64,000 bases of DNA from Vibrio penaeicida (GCF_030689305.1 NZ_JAUYVM010000002.1:372001-436000); one strand, 5' to 3'. Counted from the stretch's first letter, positions 36,107 through 46,044 are shown. The notes: generated from the letters alone by a model not told the origin. A program made the numbers and translations.

Positions 36107-36337
36107 ATGTCAGCAGCGTTTATCACAGCCCCACTGATTGTATTTCTAATCTTTGTGGCACCAATATGGCTAGTGCTGCACTACCGCAGCAAACGAAAAA
36201 CGGCGCAGGGATTGTCAGACGAAGACTTTGAAAAGCTGCAATCCATCACTCGCCACGCAGAGTCGATGCAGCAACGAGTTCAAACGCTAGAGCGTATTCT
36301 CGATGCTGAATCGCCAAACTGGAGGCAAAATCAATGA
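36107..36337 (+). CDS. pspB: Phage shock protein B
   Basis: A 76-residue membrane protein with an N-terminal helix (about 4-26, LIVFLIFVAPIWLVLHY) and a C-terminal leucine-zipper-like helix (LQSITRHAESMQQRVQTLER). With PspC it senses membrane stress and draws PspA away from PspF. It lies 20 bases after pspA and overlaps pspC by four bases (ATGA). Confidence 0.95.
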   Translation: MSAAFITAPLIVFLIFVAPIWLVLHYRSKRKTAQGLSDEDFEKLQSITRHAESMQQRVQTLERILDAESPNWRQNQ

Positions 36338-36726
36338 GCCAAAAGAAGAGCTTATATAAAGACCCTGAAAATGGAAAAATCGCCGGCATTTGTGCCGGCG
36401 TAGCACAGTACTTTGGTGCCGAGATCTGGTTGGTTAGGATTTTGGTCGTGTCAGCAGCGTTACTAGGTTTTGGCTTCTTTGTTATTGTCGCATACATCGC
36501 GTTAGCGCTAATGCTAGAGAAGAAACCGAAAAGTATTAAACAAAGTAGTGCACCTCAATTTGAGCACAAATTGAAAAGCAAACCTTGGCAATCAGGGGGC
36601 ACTCCTAGCCAAGTGATTCATAACCTCGAACGTGAACTGTCTGATCTCGAAGCTTCGATACAAAACATGGAAGCGTATGTAACCTCAGACGCATTCAAAG
36701 TCAATCGAGAGTTCAAGAATCTCTAA
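36334..36726 (+). CDS. pspC: Phage shock protein C
   Basis: A 130-residue bitopic inner-membrane protein. The PspC domain begins LYKDPENGKIAGICAGVAQY (residues 6-25), followed by a membrane helix (about 38-62) and a cytoplasmic or periplasmic coiled tail ending at FKNL. It is a positive regulator in the Psp response with PspB. Its start overlaps pspB by four bases, consistent with coupled translation. Confidence 0.95.
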   Translation: MSQKKSLYKDPENGKIAGICAGVAQYFGAEIWLVRILVVSAALLGFGFFVIVAYIALALMLEKKPKSIKQSSAPQFEHKLKSKPWQSGGTPSQVIHNLERELSDLEASIQNMEAYVTSDAFKVNREFKNL

Positions 36727-36857
36727 CATTCTGTAACTGTTTCAGGGAGCATGAAACAAGAAGTTAGATTTCATACATTTATCTCTGAATTGCACTGGAA
36801 CGCATATCCGTTTTCATCTATGTTATTACGAAGTTTCAAAACATGGATGAACACGCT

Positions 36858-37892
36858 ATGCGTTTCAAATTTCATATACTTGCTCTATCCGTCGTAACTC
36901 TAGCTGGTTGTGGTCGAGAGTTACCTCCAGTACCCGAGCCAGATTCCCGACCAGCAAAACTCCTCACCATTTCCCTCAGCGAGAAGCAACTTTTCCGTGA
37001 GTTCCCTGCTACTTCTGAAGCCGGAGATAAAGCGGTTCTGGCGTTTCGCGTGCCAGGGCAACTTCAATCGATTCCAGCAACTGCGGGTAAGCAAGTCAAT
37101 AAAGGCGATATCCTTGCGACGCTTAACCCTGATGAATACCAACAATTGTTGAAACAAGCACAAGCGAATTTTAACTTGGCCGAAGTCCAATATTTACGAT
37201 TCAAGAAACTTCGTAAAGACAAGGTGGTTTCAGAGCAAGATTTCGATAAAGCCGCTGCAAATCATAGCTCGGCGTTAGCAAGCCTAGATCAAGCCAAAGC
37301 AAACGTAAGTTATGCCTCGCTTAAAGCTCCATATAGTGGAACGATTTCCATCGTTAATGCCCAAAATTTTGAATTTGTAGGTGCTCAACAAGGCGTAATG
37401 AACATCCAAACCGATCGGATTTTGAAAGTCGTTTTCCAGCTTCCAGAACATGTGTTCCGTCGCTTTTCCATCGGTGATGTTGTTTCTGCAGAAATGAAAT
37501 TTGATACGTACCTTGATCGTACATTCCCTCTTACTTTCCAAGAAATAGATACGGAAGCTGATCCAAAAACCAATAGTTATAAAGTGACCATGGTGATGGA
37601 AAGACCAGAAGACGTCGGTTTACTGCCTGGTATGTCAGGTATTGTGCGTGTGGAAATCCCTGAGGGGAGAGAAACAACGATTCCTTCAAGCGCTGTAATG
37701 GTGAGTGAAGGGCAATCCTTTGTATGGAAAAGAAACAGCGATGGTTCTGTTGAGAACACTTCTGTGAGCTTGGATGATAACTATCACATTATCAGCGGTC
37801 TCGAAGATGGCGATCAGATTGTTATCTCCGGTGTTTCCAAACTGGAAGAAGGCATGAAAGTGCGCGAGTGGATTAAGGAGCGAGGGCTGTAA
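36858..37892 (+). CDS. vexI: RND efflux periplasmic adaptor lipoprotein, first copy (VexI-like)
   Basis: A 344-residue HlyD-type membrane fusion protein. The signal peptide MRFKFHILALSVVTLAGC ends in a lipobox Cys at 18. Next come a barrel/lipoyl half (VLAFRVPGQLQSIPATAG), a helical hairpin around 95-155, the second lipoyl half (YASLKAPYSGTISIV) and a beta-barrel. I use the ATG at 36858 because it gives a standard lipoprotein signal and GGATGA lies 7 bases upstream; the frame opens 15 bases earlier. The gene name rests on the position beside psp and on the double-adaptor layout known for V. cholerae vexIJK. Confidence 0.85.
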   Translation: MRFKFHILALSVVTLAGCGRELPPVPEPDSRPAKLLTISLSEKQLFREFPATSEAGDKAVLAFRVPGQLQSIPATAGKQVNKGDILATLNPDEYQQLLKQAQANFNLAEVQYLRFKKLRKDKVVSEQDFDKAAANHSSALASLDQAKANVSYASLKAPYSGTISIVNAQNFEFVGAQQGVMNIQTDRILKVVFQLPEHVFRRFSIGDVVSAEMKFDTYLDRTFPLTFQEIDTEADPKTNSYKVTMVMERPEDVGLLPGMSGIVRVEIPEGRETTIPSSAVMVSEGQSFVWKRNSDGSVENTSVSLDDNYHIISGLEDGDQIVISGVSKLEEGMKVREWIKERGL

Positions 37893-37893
37893 T

Positions 37894-38973
37894 ATGAATA
37901 TTAAAGTACCTTTAACATTACTTGCGTTATCTGTTTTGGCGGGTTGCGGTCAAGTTGCCATGGTGGAAGACAAGCCTTTGCCCAGAGTGAAAGTCGTTGA
38001 ACTTGGAGAGTCCATTCAAAAAGAACAAATGTTTTTCCCCGCAGTCGCTGAGGCTGCCGACAAATCTGCGTTGAGCTTTCGTGTGTCTGGTGAAATCAGC
38101 AAACTGACGCCAAAAGAAGGGGATCGCGTTAAGAAAGGGCAAGTGATTGCGCAGCTTGACCCTACTGACTACCAATTGAAAGTCAATAATGCACAGGCAA
38201 AGTTCTCGGTTGCGGATAGCCAATACCGTCGTTCAGAGCCTTTGGTAAAAAAGGGGCTACTTGCTCAGTCGCAATTTGATGAACTTGCTGCTCAAAGAGA
38301 AATTGCATTAGCCGAACTTGAACTCGCCAAACTTCATCTTTCCTTTACCAAGCTGCTTGCTCCGATGTCGGGGATCATTTCCCGTGTTAACGTCGATCAG
38401 TTTGAAAATATTCAAGTTGGTCAGCATATCGTGAACATACACAGCACCGAACAAGTGGATGTGTTAGTCCAGATACCAGACAGATTGTTTGTTGCACAGC
38501 CCAAAGATTTGGATATTGAAAACATTCAAGTTGTCGTGCGTTTGAAAGAAGGGGTGGAATACCCAGCGGTAATTAAGGAATACACCACCGAGCCTGACCC
38601 TAAAACCGCGACTTACAACGTAACGCTTACCATGCCAATGCCGGACGACACAATTATTCTGGACGGTATGGCCGTTGAAGTAGCGGCACAAGGTCAAAAC
38701 CAGGGGCTGAACTTCCGTTTAGGAATTAGCGCTCCCATTGAAGCGATTTTCAATAGCGACGGTGACAATTTGGACCGGGACAATAAGTTTGTGTGGGTAA
38801 TAGACGAAAATAATGTCGCGCAAAAAACACCAGTCGTAACTGGAAAAGTGAACCTGAGTGAAGTTCAAATAATCGAGGGATTAGAGCAGGGGCAGTGGAT
38901 TGTAACCGCTGGTGTTGCGAGATTGCGTAATGGTATGAAAGTAGAATTAGTCAAGCAGGAGGCAGGTCAATGA
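37894..38973 (+). CDS. vexJ: RND efflux periplasmic adaptor lipoprotein, second copy (VexJ-like)
   Basis: A 359-residue HlyD-type adaptor, a diverged paralogue of the preceding gene. MNIKVPLTLLALSVLAGC is the signal with lipobox Cys 18; ALSFRVSGEISKLTPKEGDR and FTKLLAPMSGIISRVNVDQF are the two lipoyl half-motifs around a helical hairpin. It starts one base after the first adaptor's stop and overlaps the pump gene by four bases. Two different adaptors may form a mixed hexamer in the periplasm; that is known for a few RND pumps and inferred here. Confidence 0.88.
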   Translation: MNIKVPLTLLALSVLAGCGQVAMVEDKPLPRVKVVELGESIQKEQMFFPAVAEAADKSALSFRVSGEISKLTPKEGDRVKKGQVIAQLDPTDYQLKVNNAQAKFSVADSQYRRSEPLVKKGLLAQSQFDELAAQREIALAELELAKLHLSFTKLLAPMSGIISRVNVDQFENIQVGQHIVNIHSTEQVDVLVQIPDRLFVAQPKDLDIENIQVVVRLKEGVEYPAVIKEYTTEPDPKTATYNVTLTMPMPDDTIILDGMAVEVAAQGQNQGLNFRLGISAPIEAIFNSDGDNLDRDNKFVWVIDENNVAQKTPVVTGKVNLSEVQIIEGLEQGQWIVTAGVARLRNGMKVELVKQEAGQ

Positions 38974-41900
38974 GTAATGCAAACCAGCCATTAAATCCTG
39001 AAGAGAAAGGCGTTGCTGCGTATTTCATTAAAAACCGCGTGATCAGCTGGATGGTATCACTTATCTTTTTGATAGGTGGTGTATCGGCGTTCTTTGGATT
39101 AGGTCGTTTGGAAGACCCGGCATTTACAATCAAAGATGCCATGATCATAACGTCTTATCCGGGTGCTACACCGCTGCAGGTTGAAGAGGAAGTCACTTAT
39201 CCACTTGAAAAAGCCATCCAGCAGTTAACTTATGTCGATGAAGTTAATTCGACATCTTCACGTGGTTTATCGCAAATCAGTGTGACCATGAAAAGTAACT
39301 ATGGTCCCGACGATTTACCACAAATATGGGATGAACTTCGTCGAAAAGTGAACGATACCCAGTCTCAACTGCCTCCTGGTGTTAACCCTACTCAAGTTAT
39401 TGATGACTTTGGGGATGTATACGGAATTCTACTTGCAGTCACAGGGGATGGTTACACATACAAAGAATTGCTGGACTATGTTGATTACCTTCGCCGAGAC
39501 TTAGAGCTTGTTGATGGTGTCGGTAAAGTGAATGTATCGGGGCAACAGCAAGAGCAAGTGTTCATTGAGATCTCAATGAAGCGAATGAGTACATTAGGTA
39601 TTGCGCCAAGCACGGTATTCAACCTTCTATCCACTCAGAACACCGTCAGTGATGCTGGAGCGATTCGAATCGGCGATGAATACATTCGTATTCAGCCAAC
39701 AGGAGAGTTCGAAAATGTCGATAAGCTTGGTGATTTGATTCTGACGGAGGGGGGCGCTCAAGGGCTTATCTTTTTACGAGATGTCGCCGAGATAAAACGT
39801 GGATACGTAGATGTTCCTAAAAATATCATTAATTACAATGGTCAAGTTGCGCTGAACTTAGGCGTGTCGTTTAGCCAAGGGGTAAATGTTGTTGAAGTAG
39901 GCGAAAGGTTTGACCGTCGCTTAGCTGAGCTGAAATACCAGCAACCCATCGGCATTGAAATATCAGAAATTTACAGCCAGCCGAAAGAGGTTGATAAATC
40001 GGTTAGCGGATTTGTGGTCAGCTTAGGGCAAGCTGTAGCGATTGTTATTGTCGTGCTTCTGTTCTTTATGGGGCTGCGCTCTGGCTTGTTAATTGGTTTG
40101 ATTCTGATGCTGACGGTATTTGGTACCTTTATATTTATGAAGTATCTAGCCATAGATTTACAGCGTATTTCATTGGGTGCTTTGGTCATTGCGTTAGGGA
40201 TGCTGGTGGATAATGCGATTGTGGTTGTGGAAGGGATACTCATCGGCACCCAAAAAGGTCGAACGAGATTGCAGGCTGCGACCGATATTGTAACCCAAAC
40301 CAAATGGCCGCTTCTTGGTGCAACGGTTATTGCCGTTACTGCTTTTGCACCAATCGGATTGTCTGACGATGCGACGGGCGAATATTGTGGAACCTTGTTT
40401 ACGGTTTTGCTGATTTCACTGATGTTAAGTTGGTTTACCGCAATTTCACTTACGCCTTTCTTTGCGGAAATGTTCTTTAAAGAGCAAAAAACTGACAAGA
40501 GTAAAGAGCCTTCAGACCCGTACAACGGTATGGTATTTGTGCTTTACCGTGGTTTCTTAGAATTTTGTATGAAGCGCGCATGGTTGACTGTTGTTGTACT
40601 TGTCGTTGCATTGATGGCTTCGTTATACGGATTCACTAAAATTAAGCAATCGTTCTTCCCATCATCGACAACACCGATGTTTATGGTTGATGTTTGGATG
40701 CCAGAAGGAACGGATATACGAGCGACAAACACCAAGCTGAAAGTGATTGCGGACTGGTTAGAGAATAAAGACGGTGTAGAACATATAACGACTACAGCTG
40801 GTCAAGGCTTACAGCGCTTTATGTTGACTTATGCCCCTGAAAAGGCATATGCCGCTTATGGTGAAATTACCACTAGAGTGACCAGTCACGAAAAGCTTGA
40901 GCCGTTGATGGGAGCTTTGCGCGAATACATCGAGGCTAACTTCCCAGAGATTAACTACAAGCTAAAACGCATTGAGCTAGGTCCTGGTGGCGGTGCGAAG
41001 ATTGAGGCGAGAGTCGTGGGCTCTGATCCAACAGTGCTTCGTGGTATTGCCGCAGAAGTTATCGACATAATGAATGCCGATAAAGGAACGCACAACATTC
41101 GCCATGATTGGCGAGAAAGAACCAAAGTGCTGGAACCTGTCTTTAATGAAAGTCAGGCGCGCCGTTACGGTATCACTAAATCAGATGTTGATGAGCTTCT
41201 TATGATGTCATTCTCTGGTAAAAATATTGGTGTGTATCGCGATGGCACAACGTTAATGCCTATCGTATCTCGCCTACCAGAAGAAGAGCGCGTTGACTTG
41301 AGAAACATTGAGGGGATGAGAATCTGGAGCCCAGCTCTTAGTGAATTTATTCCGTTGCAGCAAGTCACATTGGGCTACGACATTCGCTGGGAAGACCCGT
41401 TGATTGTAAGAAAAGATCGCAAGAGAATGCTTACAGTAATGGCAGACCCAGATCCATTAGGAGAAGAAACTGCCTCGACGCTACAGAAACGACTGATGTC
41501 CCAGATTGAGGCCATTGAAATGCCGTCAGGTTATTATCTAGAATGGGGCGGTGAGTACGAGTCATCTCGTGATGCACAGGAATCCTTGTTTAAGACGATG
41601 CCCCTTGGCTATCTATTCATGTTCTTGATTACGGTTTTCTTGTTCAATTCAGTGAAAGAGCCATTGATCGTATGGCTGACAGTTCCATTAGCCGTCATTG
41701 GTGTAACGTGCGGCTTGTTGCTGTTTGACACACCATTTGGCTTTATGGCGCTCTTGGGCTTCTTAAGCTTGTCTGGCATGCTGCTGAAAAACGGTATTGT
41801 TCTTCTGGACCAAATTGAGATTGAGATGAAGTCCGGTAAAGACCCATATATTGCGGTGGTTGATGCAGCGTTAAGCCGTGTTAGACCAGTATGTATGGCA

Positions 41901-42062
41901 GCAATTACGACCATCTTAGGTCTTGTACCACTTCTGCCAGATATCTTCTTTAAGCCAATGGCAGTCACAATCATGTTTGGATTGGGTTTTGCAACAGTAC
42001 TGACACTTATTGTCGTACCTGTGTTGTATCGTCTATTTCATCGAGTGAAAGTGGAAAGCTAA
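38970..42062 (+). CDS. vexK: RND efflux pump, inner-membrane transporter (VexK-like)
   Basis: A 1030-residue AcrB/AcrD/AcrF-family proton-driven exporter with twelve membrane helices and two large periplasmic loops. The motif ISLGALVIALGMLVDNAIVV (TM4) contains the proton-relay Asp, and a second GLVPLLPDIFFK motif closes the C-terminal half. No outer-membrane TolC gene lies nearby, so it probably uses the common TolC. In V. cholerae the VexIJK pump is known for detergent/bile resistance as I recall; the substrate here is inferred. A GC-rich terminator follows. Confidence 0.92.
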   Translation: MSNANQPLNPEEKGVAAYFIKNRVISWMVSLIFLIGGVSAFFGLGRLEDPAFTIKDAMIITSYPGATPLQVEEEVTYPLEKAIQQLTYVDEVNSTSSRGLSQISVTMKSNYGPDDLPQIWDELRRKVNDTQSQLPPGVNPTQVIDDFGDVYGILLAVTGDGYTYKELLDYVDYLRRDLELVDGVGKVNVSGQQQEQVFIEISMKRMSTLGIAPSTVFNLLSTQNTVSDAGAIRIGDEYIRIQPTGEFENVDKLGDLILTEGGAQGLIFLRDVAEIKRGYVDVPKNIINYNGQVALNLGVSFSQGVNVVEVGERFDRRLAELKYQQPIGIEISEIYSQPKEVDKSVSGFVVSLGQAVAIVIVVLLFFMGLRSGLLIGLILMLTVFGTFIFMKYLAIDLQRISLGALVIALGMLVDNAIVVVEGILIGTQKGRTRLQAATDIVTQTKWPLLGATVIAVTAFAPIGLSDDATGEYCGTLFTVLLISLMLSWFTAISLTPFFAEMFFKEQKTDKSKEPSDPYNGMVFVLYRGFLEFCMKRAWLTVVVLVVALMASLYGFTKIKQSFFPSSTTPMFMVDVWMPEGTDIRATNTKLKVIADWLENKDGVEHITTTAGQGLQRFMLTYAPEKAYAAYGEITTRVTSHEKLEPLMGALREYIEANFPEINYKLKRIELGPGGGAKIEARVVGSDPTVLRGIAAEVIDIMNADKGTHNIRHDWRERTKVLEPVFNESQARRYGITKSDVDELLMMSFSGKNIGVYRDGTTLMPIVSRLPEEERVDLRNIEGMRIWSPALSEFIPLQQVTLGYDIRWEDPLIVRKDRKRMLTVMADPDPLGEETASTLQKRLMSQIEAIEMPSGYYLEWGGEYESSRDAQESLFKTMPLGYLFMFLITVFLFNSVKEPLIVWLTVPLAVIGVTCGLLLFDTPFGFMALLGFLSLSGMLLKNGIVLLDQIEIEMKSGKDPYIAVVDAALSRVRPVCMAAITTILGLVPLLPDIFFKPMAVTIMFGLGFATVLTLIVVPVLYRLFHRVKVES

Positions 42063-42081
42063 CTAGCTAAAAAGCTTTAAC

Positions 42082-42105
42082 TTAGCCCGCCGCTCGGCGG
42101 GCTAA
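42082..42105 (+). terminator. Hairpin terminator after RND operon
   Basis: TTAGCCCGCCG and CGGCGGGCTAA form a perfect 11-bp stem with a CT loop; a T-rich stretch (TTGTATTTTT) follows. Confidence 0.8.
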
Positions 42106-42175
42106 TTGTATTTTTAGGTTACTTGGGTATAGAGTATTAAACTGTTAGACAGATGTTGAATGTTAAGGAAAAGGC

Positions 42176-42739
42176 ATGGCAGACACTACATGTGCATGGG
42201 CAACGGATCATGAATTGGAAAGGGAATATCACGATGCTGAGTGGGGAGTTCCTGTCTATGATGATCAAGTTTTATTTGAGTTTATCACTCTTGAAGGTGC
42301 GCAAGCCGGCTTAAGTTGGATAACCATTTTGAAAAAGCGTGAAGGGTATAGAAGCGCATTTGAAAATTACGACATTGAAAAGTTAGCGACTTATGATGAA
42401 CTTAAAGTAGCGCACGTTATAGAAAATTATGACGTCGTTAGACACAAAGGAAAAATCGCCTCTGTATACAGCAATGCACGTGCAACCATAGAACTTCAAA
42501 AGGAATTTGGTTCTCTGTCGAATGCGCTTTGGCAATTTGTTGATGGTAAACCAAAAGTGAATAGTTGGACGTCTGCGGATCAAGTGCCTGCGTCAACAGA
42601 GCACTCAAAAGAGATGAGTAAGTTCTTAAAAAAACGTGGCTTTAAGTTTGTTGGTGAAACTATCTGCTACGCATTTATGCAGGCGGTTGGGATGGTCAAT
42701 GATCATACCGTGGATTGCCCTAAGTACAAAGTGACCTAA
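42176..42739 (+). CDS. tag: DNA-3-methyladenine glycosylase I
   Basis: A 187-residue base-excision repair enzyme that removes 3-methyladenine from alkylated DNA. CAWATDHELEREYHDAEWGV (residues 6-25) starts the family fold, LEGAQAGLSWITILKKREGY is the helix-hairpin region, and Cys 6, His 19 and the C-terminal HTVDC pair are the expected zinc ligands. Length is normal. GGAAAAGGC precedes the ATG. It is a single gene with a shared terminator facing metC. Confidence 0.95.
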   Translation: MADTTCAWATDHELEREYHDAEWGVPVYDDQVLFEFITLEGAQAGLSWITILKKREGYRSAFENYDIEKLATYDELKVAHVIENYDVVRHKGKIASVYSNARATIELQKEFGSLSNALWQFVDGKPKVNSWTSADQVPASTEHSKEMSKFLKKRGFKFVGETICYAFMQAVGMVNDHTVDCPKYKVT

Positions 42740-42769
42740 ATTTGCGTCTAGCAAAAACGGCGTTATATG

Positions 42770-42799
42770 AAAACCCCCAGTGTCTGTACTGGGGGTTTT
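42770..42799. terminator. Bidirectional terminator between tag and metC
   Basis: AAAACCCCCAGT and ACTGGGGGTTTT form a perfect 12-bp stem with a 6-base loop; the flanking A and T tracts let it work from both sides. Confidence 0.9.
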
Positions 42800-42813
42800 C
42801 TTTTGATTGAGTT

Positions 42814-44022
42814 CTATTGTTCTAACGATGCTTTTTCAAGAATGATGGCATTGTAGCGCTCTAATCCTGCTTCTAGATCGGCGATCAAATCATCCGTGTC
42901 TTCTAAGCCTATATGCAGGCGGATTAGTGTCCCTTCGAAATTAGGGTTGGCTACCGTTCTAAGGTAGTTAAAGCTTTTAGGCTCATTTGCCAAAATCAAG
43001 CTTTCAAAACCACCCCATGAATAGCCCATGCTAAAGTGTTTCATGCCATCTAATAGCGCGGTGGTGGCACGAGGGTAAGAGGATTTCAGGACGAATGAAA
43101 ATAAGCCATTTGAACCTTTGAAATCACGCTTATAGAACTCATGACCAGGGCAAGATTCTAGAGCTGGATGTCTTACATGGTCGACCTCAGGGCGAGACTC
43201 TAGCCATTTGGCTACCTTAAGGCTGTTTTCGTGATGTTGACGCAAACGAACATCCAGCGTACGAATACCACGCAAACCTAAGTAAGCATCATCCGGTGAA
43301 ACACACTGCCCAAGCAGGTAGCTTTGCTCACGAAGTTGATCCCAGTATTTCTCCGAAGCGACTGCTGTACCTAGCATCACGTCTGAATGACCAACGATAT
43401 ACTTTGTGGCCGCTTGAATCGAAATGTCCACACCGTGCTCAAATGGAGAAAGGTTAACGCCCGCTCCCCATGTGTTGTCCAACATAACAATAATGTCGCT
43501 TTCGTGAGCAATTTTGGACAAAGTAGGCAAATCCTGCACTTCCATGGTGATAGAGCCAGGGGATTCGGTAAATAAAATTTTAGTGTTTGGCTGAATGAGA
43601 TCGCGAATTCCCTCTCCGATCATTGGGTCGTAATAGGTTGTCTCGACGCCCATTTTTTTTAGCATCACGTTGCAGAAATCACGTGTTGGCTCATAGCAGG
43701 TGTCGACCATCAATATATGATCACCAGATTCAACGAAGGAAAGAATAGCGCTGGTAATCGCTGCTGTGCCACAAGGGTACAGTGCACAGCCAGCACCACC
43801 TTCGATTTCAACCATAGCTTCTTGGAAAGCAAAATGTGTCTGAGTGCCTCTTCGTCCATAAAAAAGAGTGTGCCCTTGGCGCTCCGAAGTGGCTTTATGT
43901 TTTTCTGCAACTGTATTGAAAACGACTGTTGATGCACGCTGTACTGGAGGGTTAACTACGCCATTTGTCCATTTCTTACTGCGTCCTGCTGTGACCAGCT
44001 TGGTCTGGTATTTCTCAGACAT
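42814..44022 (-). CDS. metC: Cystathionine beta-lyase
   Basis: A 402-residue PLP enzyme of the Cys/Met metabolism family that splits cystathionine to homocysteine, pyruvate and ammonia. ALYPCGTAAITSAILSFVES binds the cofactor phosphate, VMLDNTWGAG holds the Asp contacting the pyridine N, and SIQAATKYIVGHSDVMLG holds the Schiff-base Lys. Tyr residues in FYGRRGTQTHFAFQEAM complete the neighbouring-subunit site. I use the ATG at 44022, preceded by AAGGA; the frame extends six codons further without a site. It is 75 bases downstream of cls on the same strand. Confidence 0.93.
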   Translation of the reverse strand: MSEKYQTKLVTAGRSKKWTNGVVNPPVQRASTVVFNTVAEKHKATSERQGHTLFYGRRGTQTHFAFQEAMVEIEGGAGCALYPCGTAAITSAILSFVESGDHILMVDTCYEPTRDFCNVMLKKMGVETTYYDPMIGEGIRDLIQPNTKILFTESPGSITMEVQDLPTLSKIAHESDIIVMLDNTWGAGVNLSPFEHGVDISIQAATKYIVGHSDVMLGTAVASEKYWDQLREQSYLLGQCVSPDDAYLGLRGIRTLDVRLRQHHENSLKVAKWLESRPEVDHVRHPALESCPGHEFYKRDFKGSNGLFSFVLKSSYPRATTALLDGMKHFSMGYSWGGFESLILANEPKSFNYLRTVANPNFEGTLIRLHIGLEDTDDLIADLEAGLERYNAIILEKASLEQ

Positions 44023-44097
44023 TCTTTTTCCTTGTCCCATTAAAATTTACTCTATTTAAACCATTTTAAGAGGGGAGAAAGCAAGTGTTATTTCCCT

Positions 44098-45552
44098 TTA
44101 AAGAAGGGGGCTGAGTAAGAAATAGGCACGTTCAAAAATTCGATGGACAATTCCTCGCTCCGACCAGGTAGCCGACTCGATTTTATGCGCATTTTCTATG
44201 TAGGATTCTTGTAGCCAGTAAAGCTCTTTTGTGAAAGAAGCGTCATCTACAGCCAAAGTTACTTCGAAGTTCAGCCAAAGGCTGCGCATATCTAGGTTTA
44301 CCGTACCAATCAAACATTGGTGTTGATCGATGACGACCGATTTGGTGTGTAACAAACCGCCGCGGAACTCATAGATTTCAATGCCTGAATTTAACAATTC
44401 GCTATAGAACGCCTTAGATGCCCACTTCACCATAATGGAATCATTGCGATGAGGAATGATAAGTTGCACTTTAACACCGCGTTGTGCTGTCATTTTGAGT
44501 GTTTCTAGCAACTGATCACTCGGGACAAAATAGGGGGTAGTGATTCTGACGGATTCTTTCGCCTGATTGATAGAAAGAATCATAACCTGCTGAATGAGGT
44601 TTTCAGGCATCCCAGGTCCCGATGGTACAACTTGAACTGGGTGCAGACCGTTTTCTTGATCAACAGGACAGTGAGGGAATGTAGGAAATTCTCGTTTACC
44701 TGTTTCTACTTCCCAATCCCATGCATGAATGGCCGACAAAACATTAACAGTTGGCCCTGAAATTCGAACCATGACGTCTATCCATTGACCAACCCCAGCA
44801 CCTTGTTTGAAATGCGCAGGATCAACCATGTTCATTGAGCCGGTGTAAGCAATTTCGTCATCCACCACAATGATTTTTCGATGCTGACGTAAATCTAGCC
44901 GACGCAGGAATACACGCATTGGAGATACGGCAAGCGCATGAATGACTTCAATGCCCGCTGTTTCCATCATGGCTTTCCAGTGGCTTTTAAAAAAACGATG
45001 GCTACCAGCGGAATCGAGAAGTACTTGAACTTTCACTCCTCGCTTTGATGCTTGTATCAAAGCGGATGCAACGGAGTCTGCCAGCCCACCAGGGTGCCAA
45101 ATATAGAATTCCATTCGTATATGGTGTTTTGCCGACTTAATGTCTTCAATAACAGACTGAAGGATTTTTACAGGCGAAGTTTGTAATGAAAGTGTATTGC
45201 CACAAAGAGCAGGGATACCAGTGCGATTTGAGCACAGATCGTGAATTTGGGAAATTTGACCTTCCATTAATTCTGGAAGATGAGCTTGGCAATCGTGCAA
45301 CTGATTGAACCAATATTCGTAGGGGGAAAACATACGTTGAGCGCGTTCAGCTCGTTTTCTTCCGAGGTTCAGTTCGCCAAACAGAAAGTAACATGCAACA
45401 CCAAGGATTGGGATGATGTAGATGATCATCAACCAAGCCAAAGAAACGCTGACGGCTCTGCGCTTAAGCACTACGCGGATGGTAACCCCTGCAACGAGTA
45501 CCCAATAGGCAACCAGACCGAACAGAGCGACAAACTGATAAAACTTTTCCAT
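44098..45552 (-). CDS. cls: Cardiolipin synthase A
   Basis: A 484-residue phospholipase-D-type membrane enzyme that makes cardiolipin from two phosphatidylglycerols. Two N-terminal membrane helices (about 5-27 and 37-57) precede two PLD domains. HKD motif 1 is HRKIIVVDDEIAYTGS and motif 2 is HTKSVVIDQHQCLIGTVN. The ATG at 45552 aligns with the E. coli ClsA start (YWVLVAGVTIRVVLKRRAV region in register); an in-frame TTG four codons earlier has no site. The metC gene follows on the same strand. Confidence 0.93.
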   Translation of the reverse strand: MEKFYQFVALFGLVAYWVLVAGVTIRVVLKRRAVSVSLAWLMIIYIIPILGVACYFLFGELNLGRKRAERAQRMFSPYEYWFNQLHDCQAHLPELMEGQISQIHDLCSNRTGIPALCGNTLSLQTSPVKILQSVIEDIKSAKHHIRMEFYIWHPGGLADSVASALIQASKRGVKVQVLLDSAGSHRFFKSHWKAMMETAGIEVIHALAVSPMRVFLRRLDLRQHRKIIVVDDEIAYTGSMNMVDPAHFKQGAGVGQWIDVMVRISGPTVNVLSAIHAWDWEVETGKREFPTFPHCPVDQENGLHPVQVVPSGPGMPENLIQQVMILSINQAKESVRITTPYFVPSDQLLETLKMTAQRGVKVQLIIPHRNDSIMVKWASKAFYSELLNSGIEIYEFRGGLLHTKSVVIDQHQCLIGTVNLDMRSLWLNFEVTLAVDDASFTKELYWLQESYIENAHKIESATWSERGIVHRIFERAYFLLSPLL

Positions 45553-46044
45553 TTTCCTCGACAAATCAGGATGGTAACGAAATTATTCTAACACTATAAG
45601 CAGAAGGAGCTTAAGAAGAAACAACAACTACTCGCATATCCCTATTAAGAATGAGAAATGGGTGGAATAGCCCGAATATTGGCGCTTTTTATTGAACGAC
45701 TAAATCTTCAAATCGGTGTCTTGTCTGAAAGCCAGTTCCCTATTCTTTGGTTGAGAGGTCGCTGAACCTAGCATCTTGAGGTTACTTGGGTATATGTGAA
45801 AAAAATGTACAGATTTGTTGCGGTAATTAATATTGTATATTTAATTTTAATTAAGATTTGCATCTGGATTTGATTAAAAAAGAAGCGAACAATACTTGGT
45901 TTTGAGTATTTATTGATTAAATAGACTGTGGGCGCTTCCAATTCTAATCTCAAACTGTTTTACTTGCCATTATTCAGTTGAAATTAAGAAAATTAATCAC
46001 TGTAAACTTAATTTTACAGTGATGAGTCTAATCAGGCGGTATTT
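45553..46044. other. Divergent control region between cls and NSS transporter
   Basis: A 492-base AT-rich spacer. Near its right end is a 28-bp palindrome with an exact TyrR box (46001-46018). The left part shows no clear gene or known element. Confidence 0.6.
46001..46018. promoter_or_regulatory. Perfect TyrR box
   Basis: TGTAAA-N6-TTTACA matches the TyrR consensus exactly, and the symmetry extends to an 11-bp inverted repeat (45996-46023: ATCACTGTAAA, 6 bases, TTTACAGTGAT). It ends 26 bases before the transporter start, overlapping the ribosome-site side of the promoter, which suits repression. Confidence 0.8.

Noticed and set aside
36739..36757. Terminator between pspC and the first adaptor
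   Set aside because: GTTTCA and TGAAAC form only a 6-bp AT-rich stem and no T run follows.
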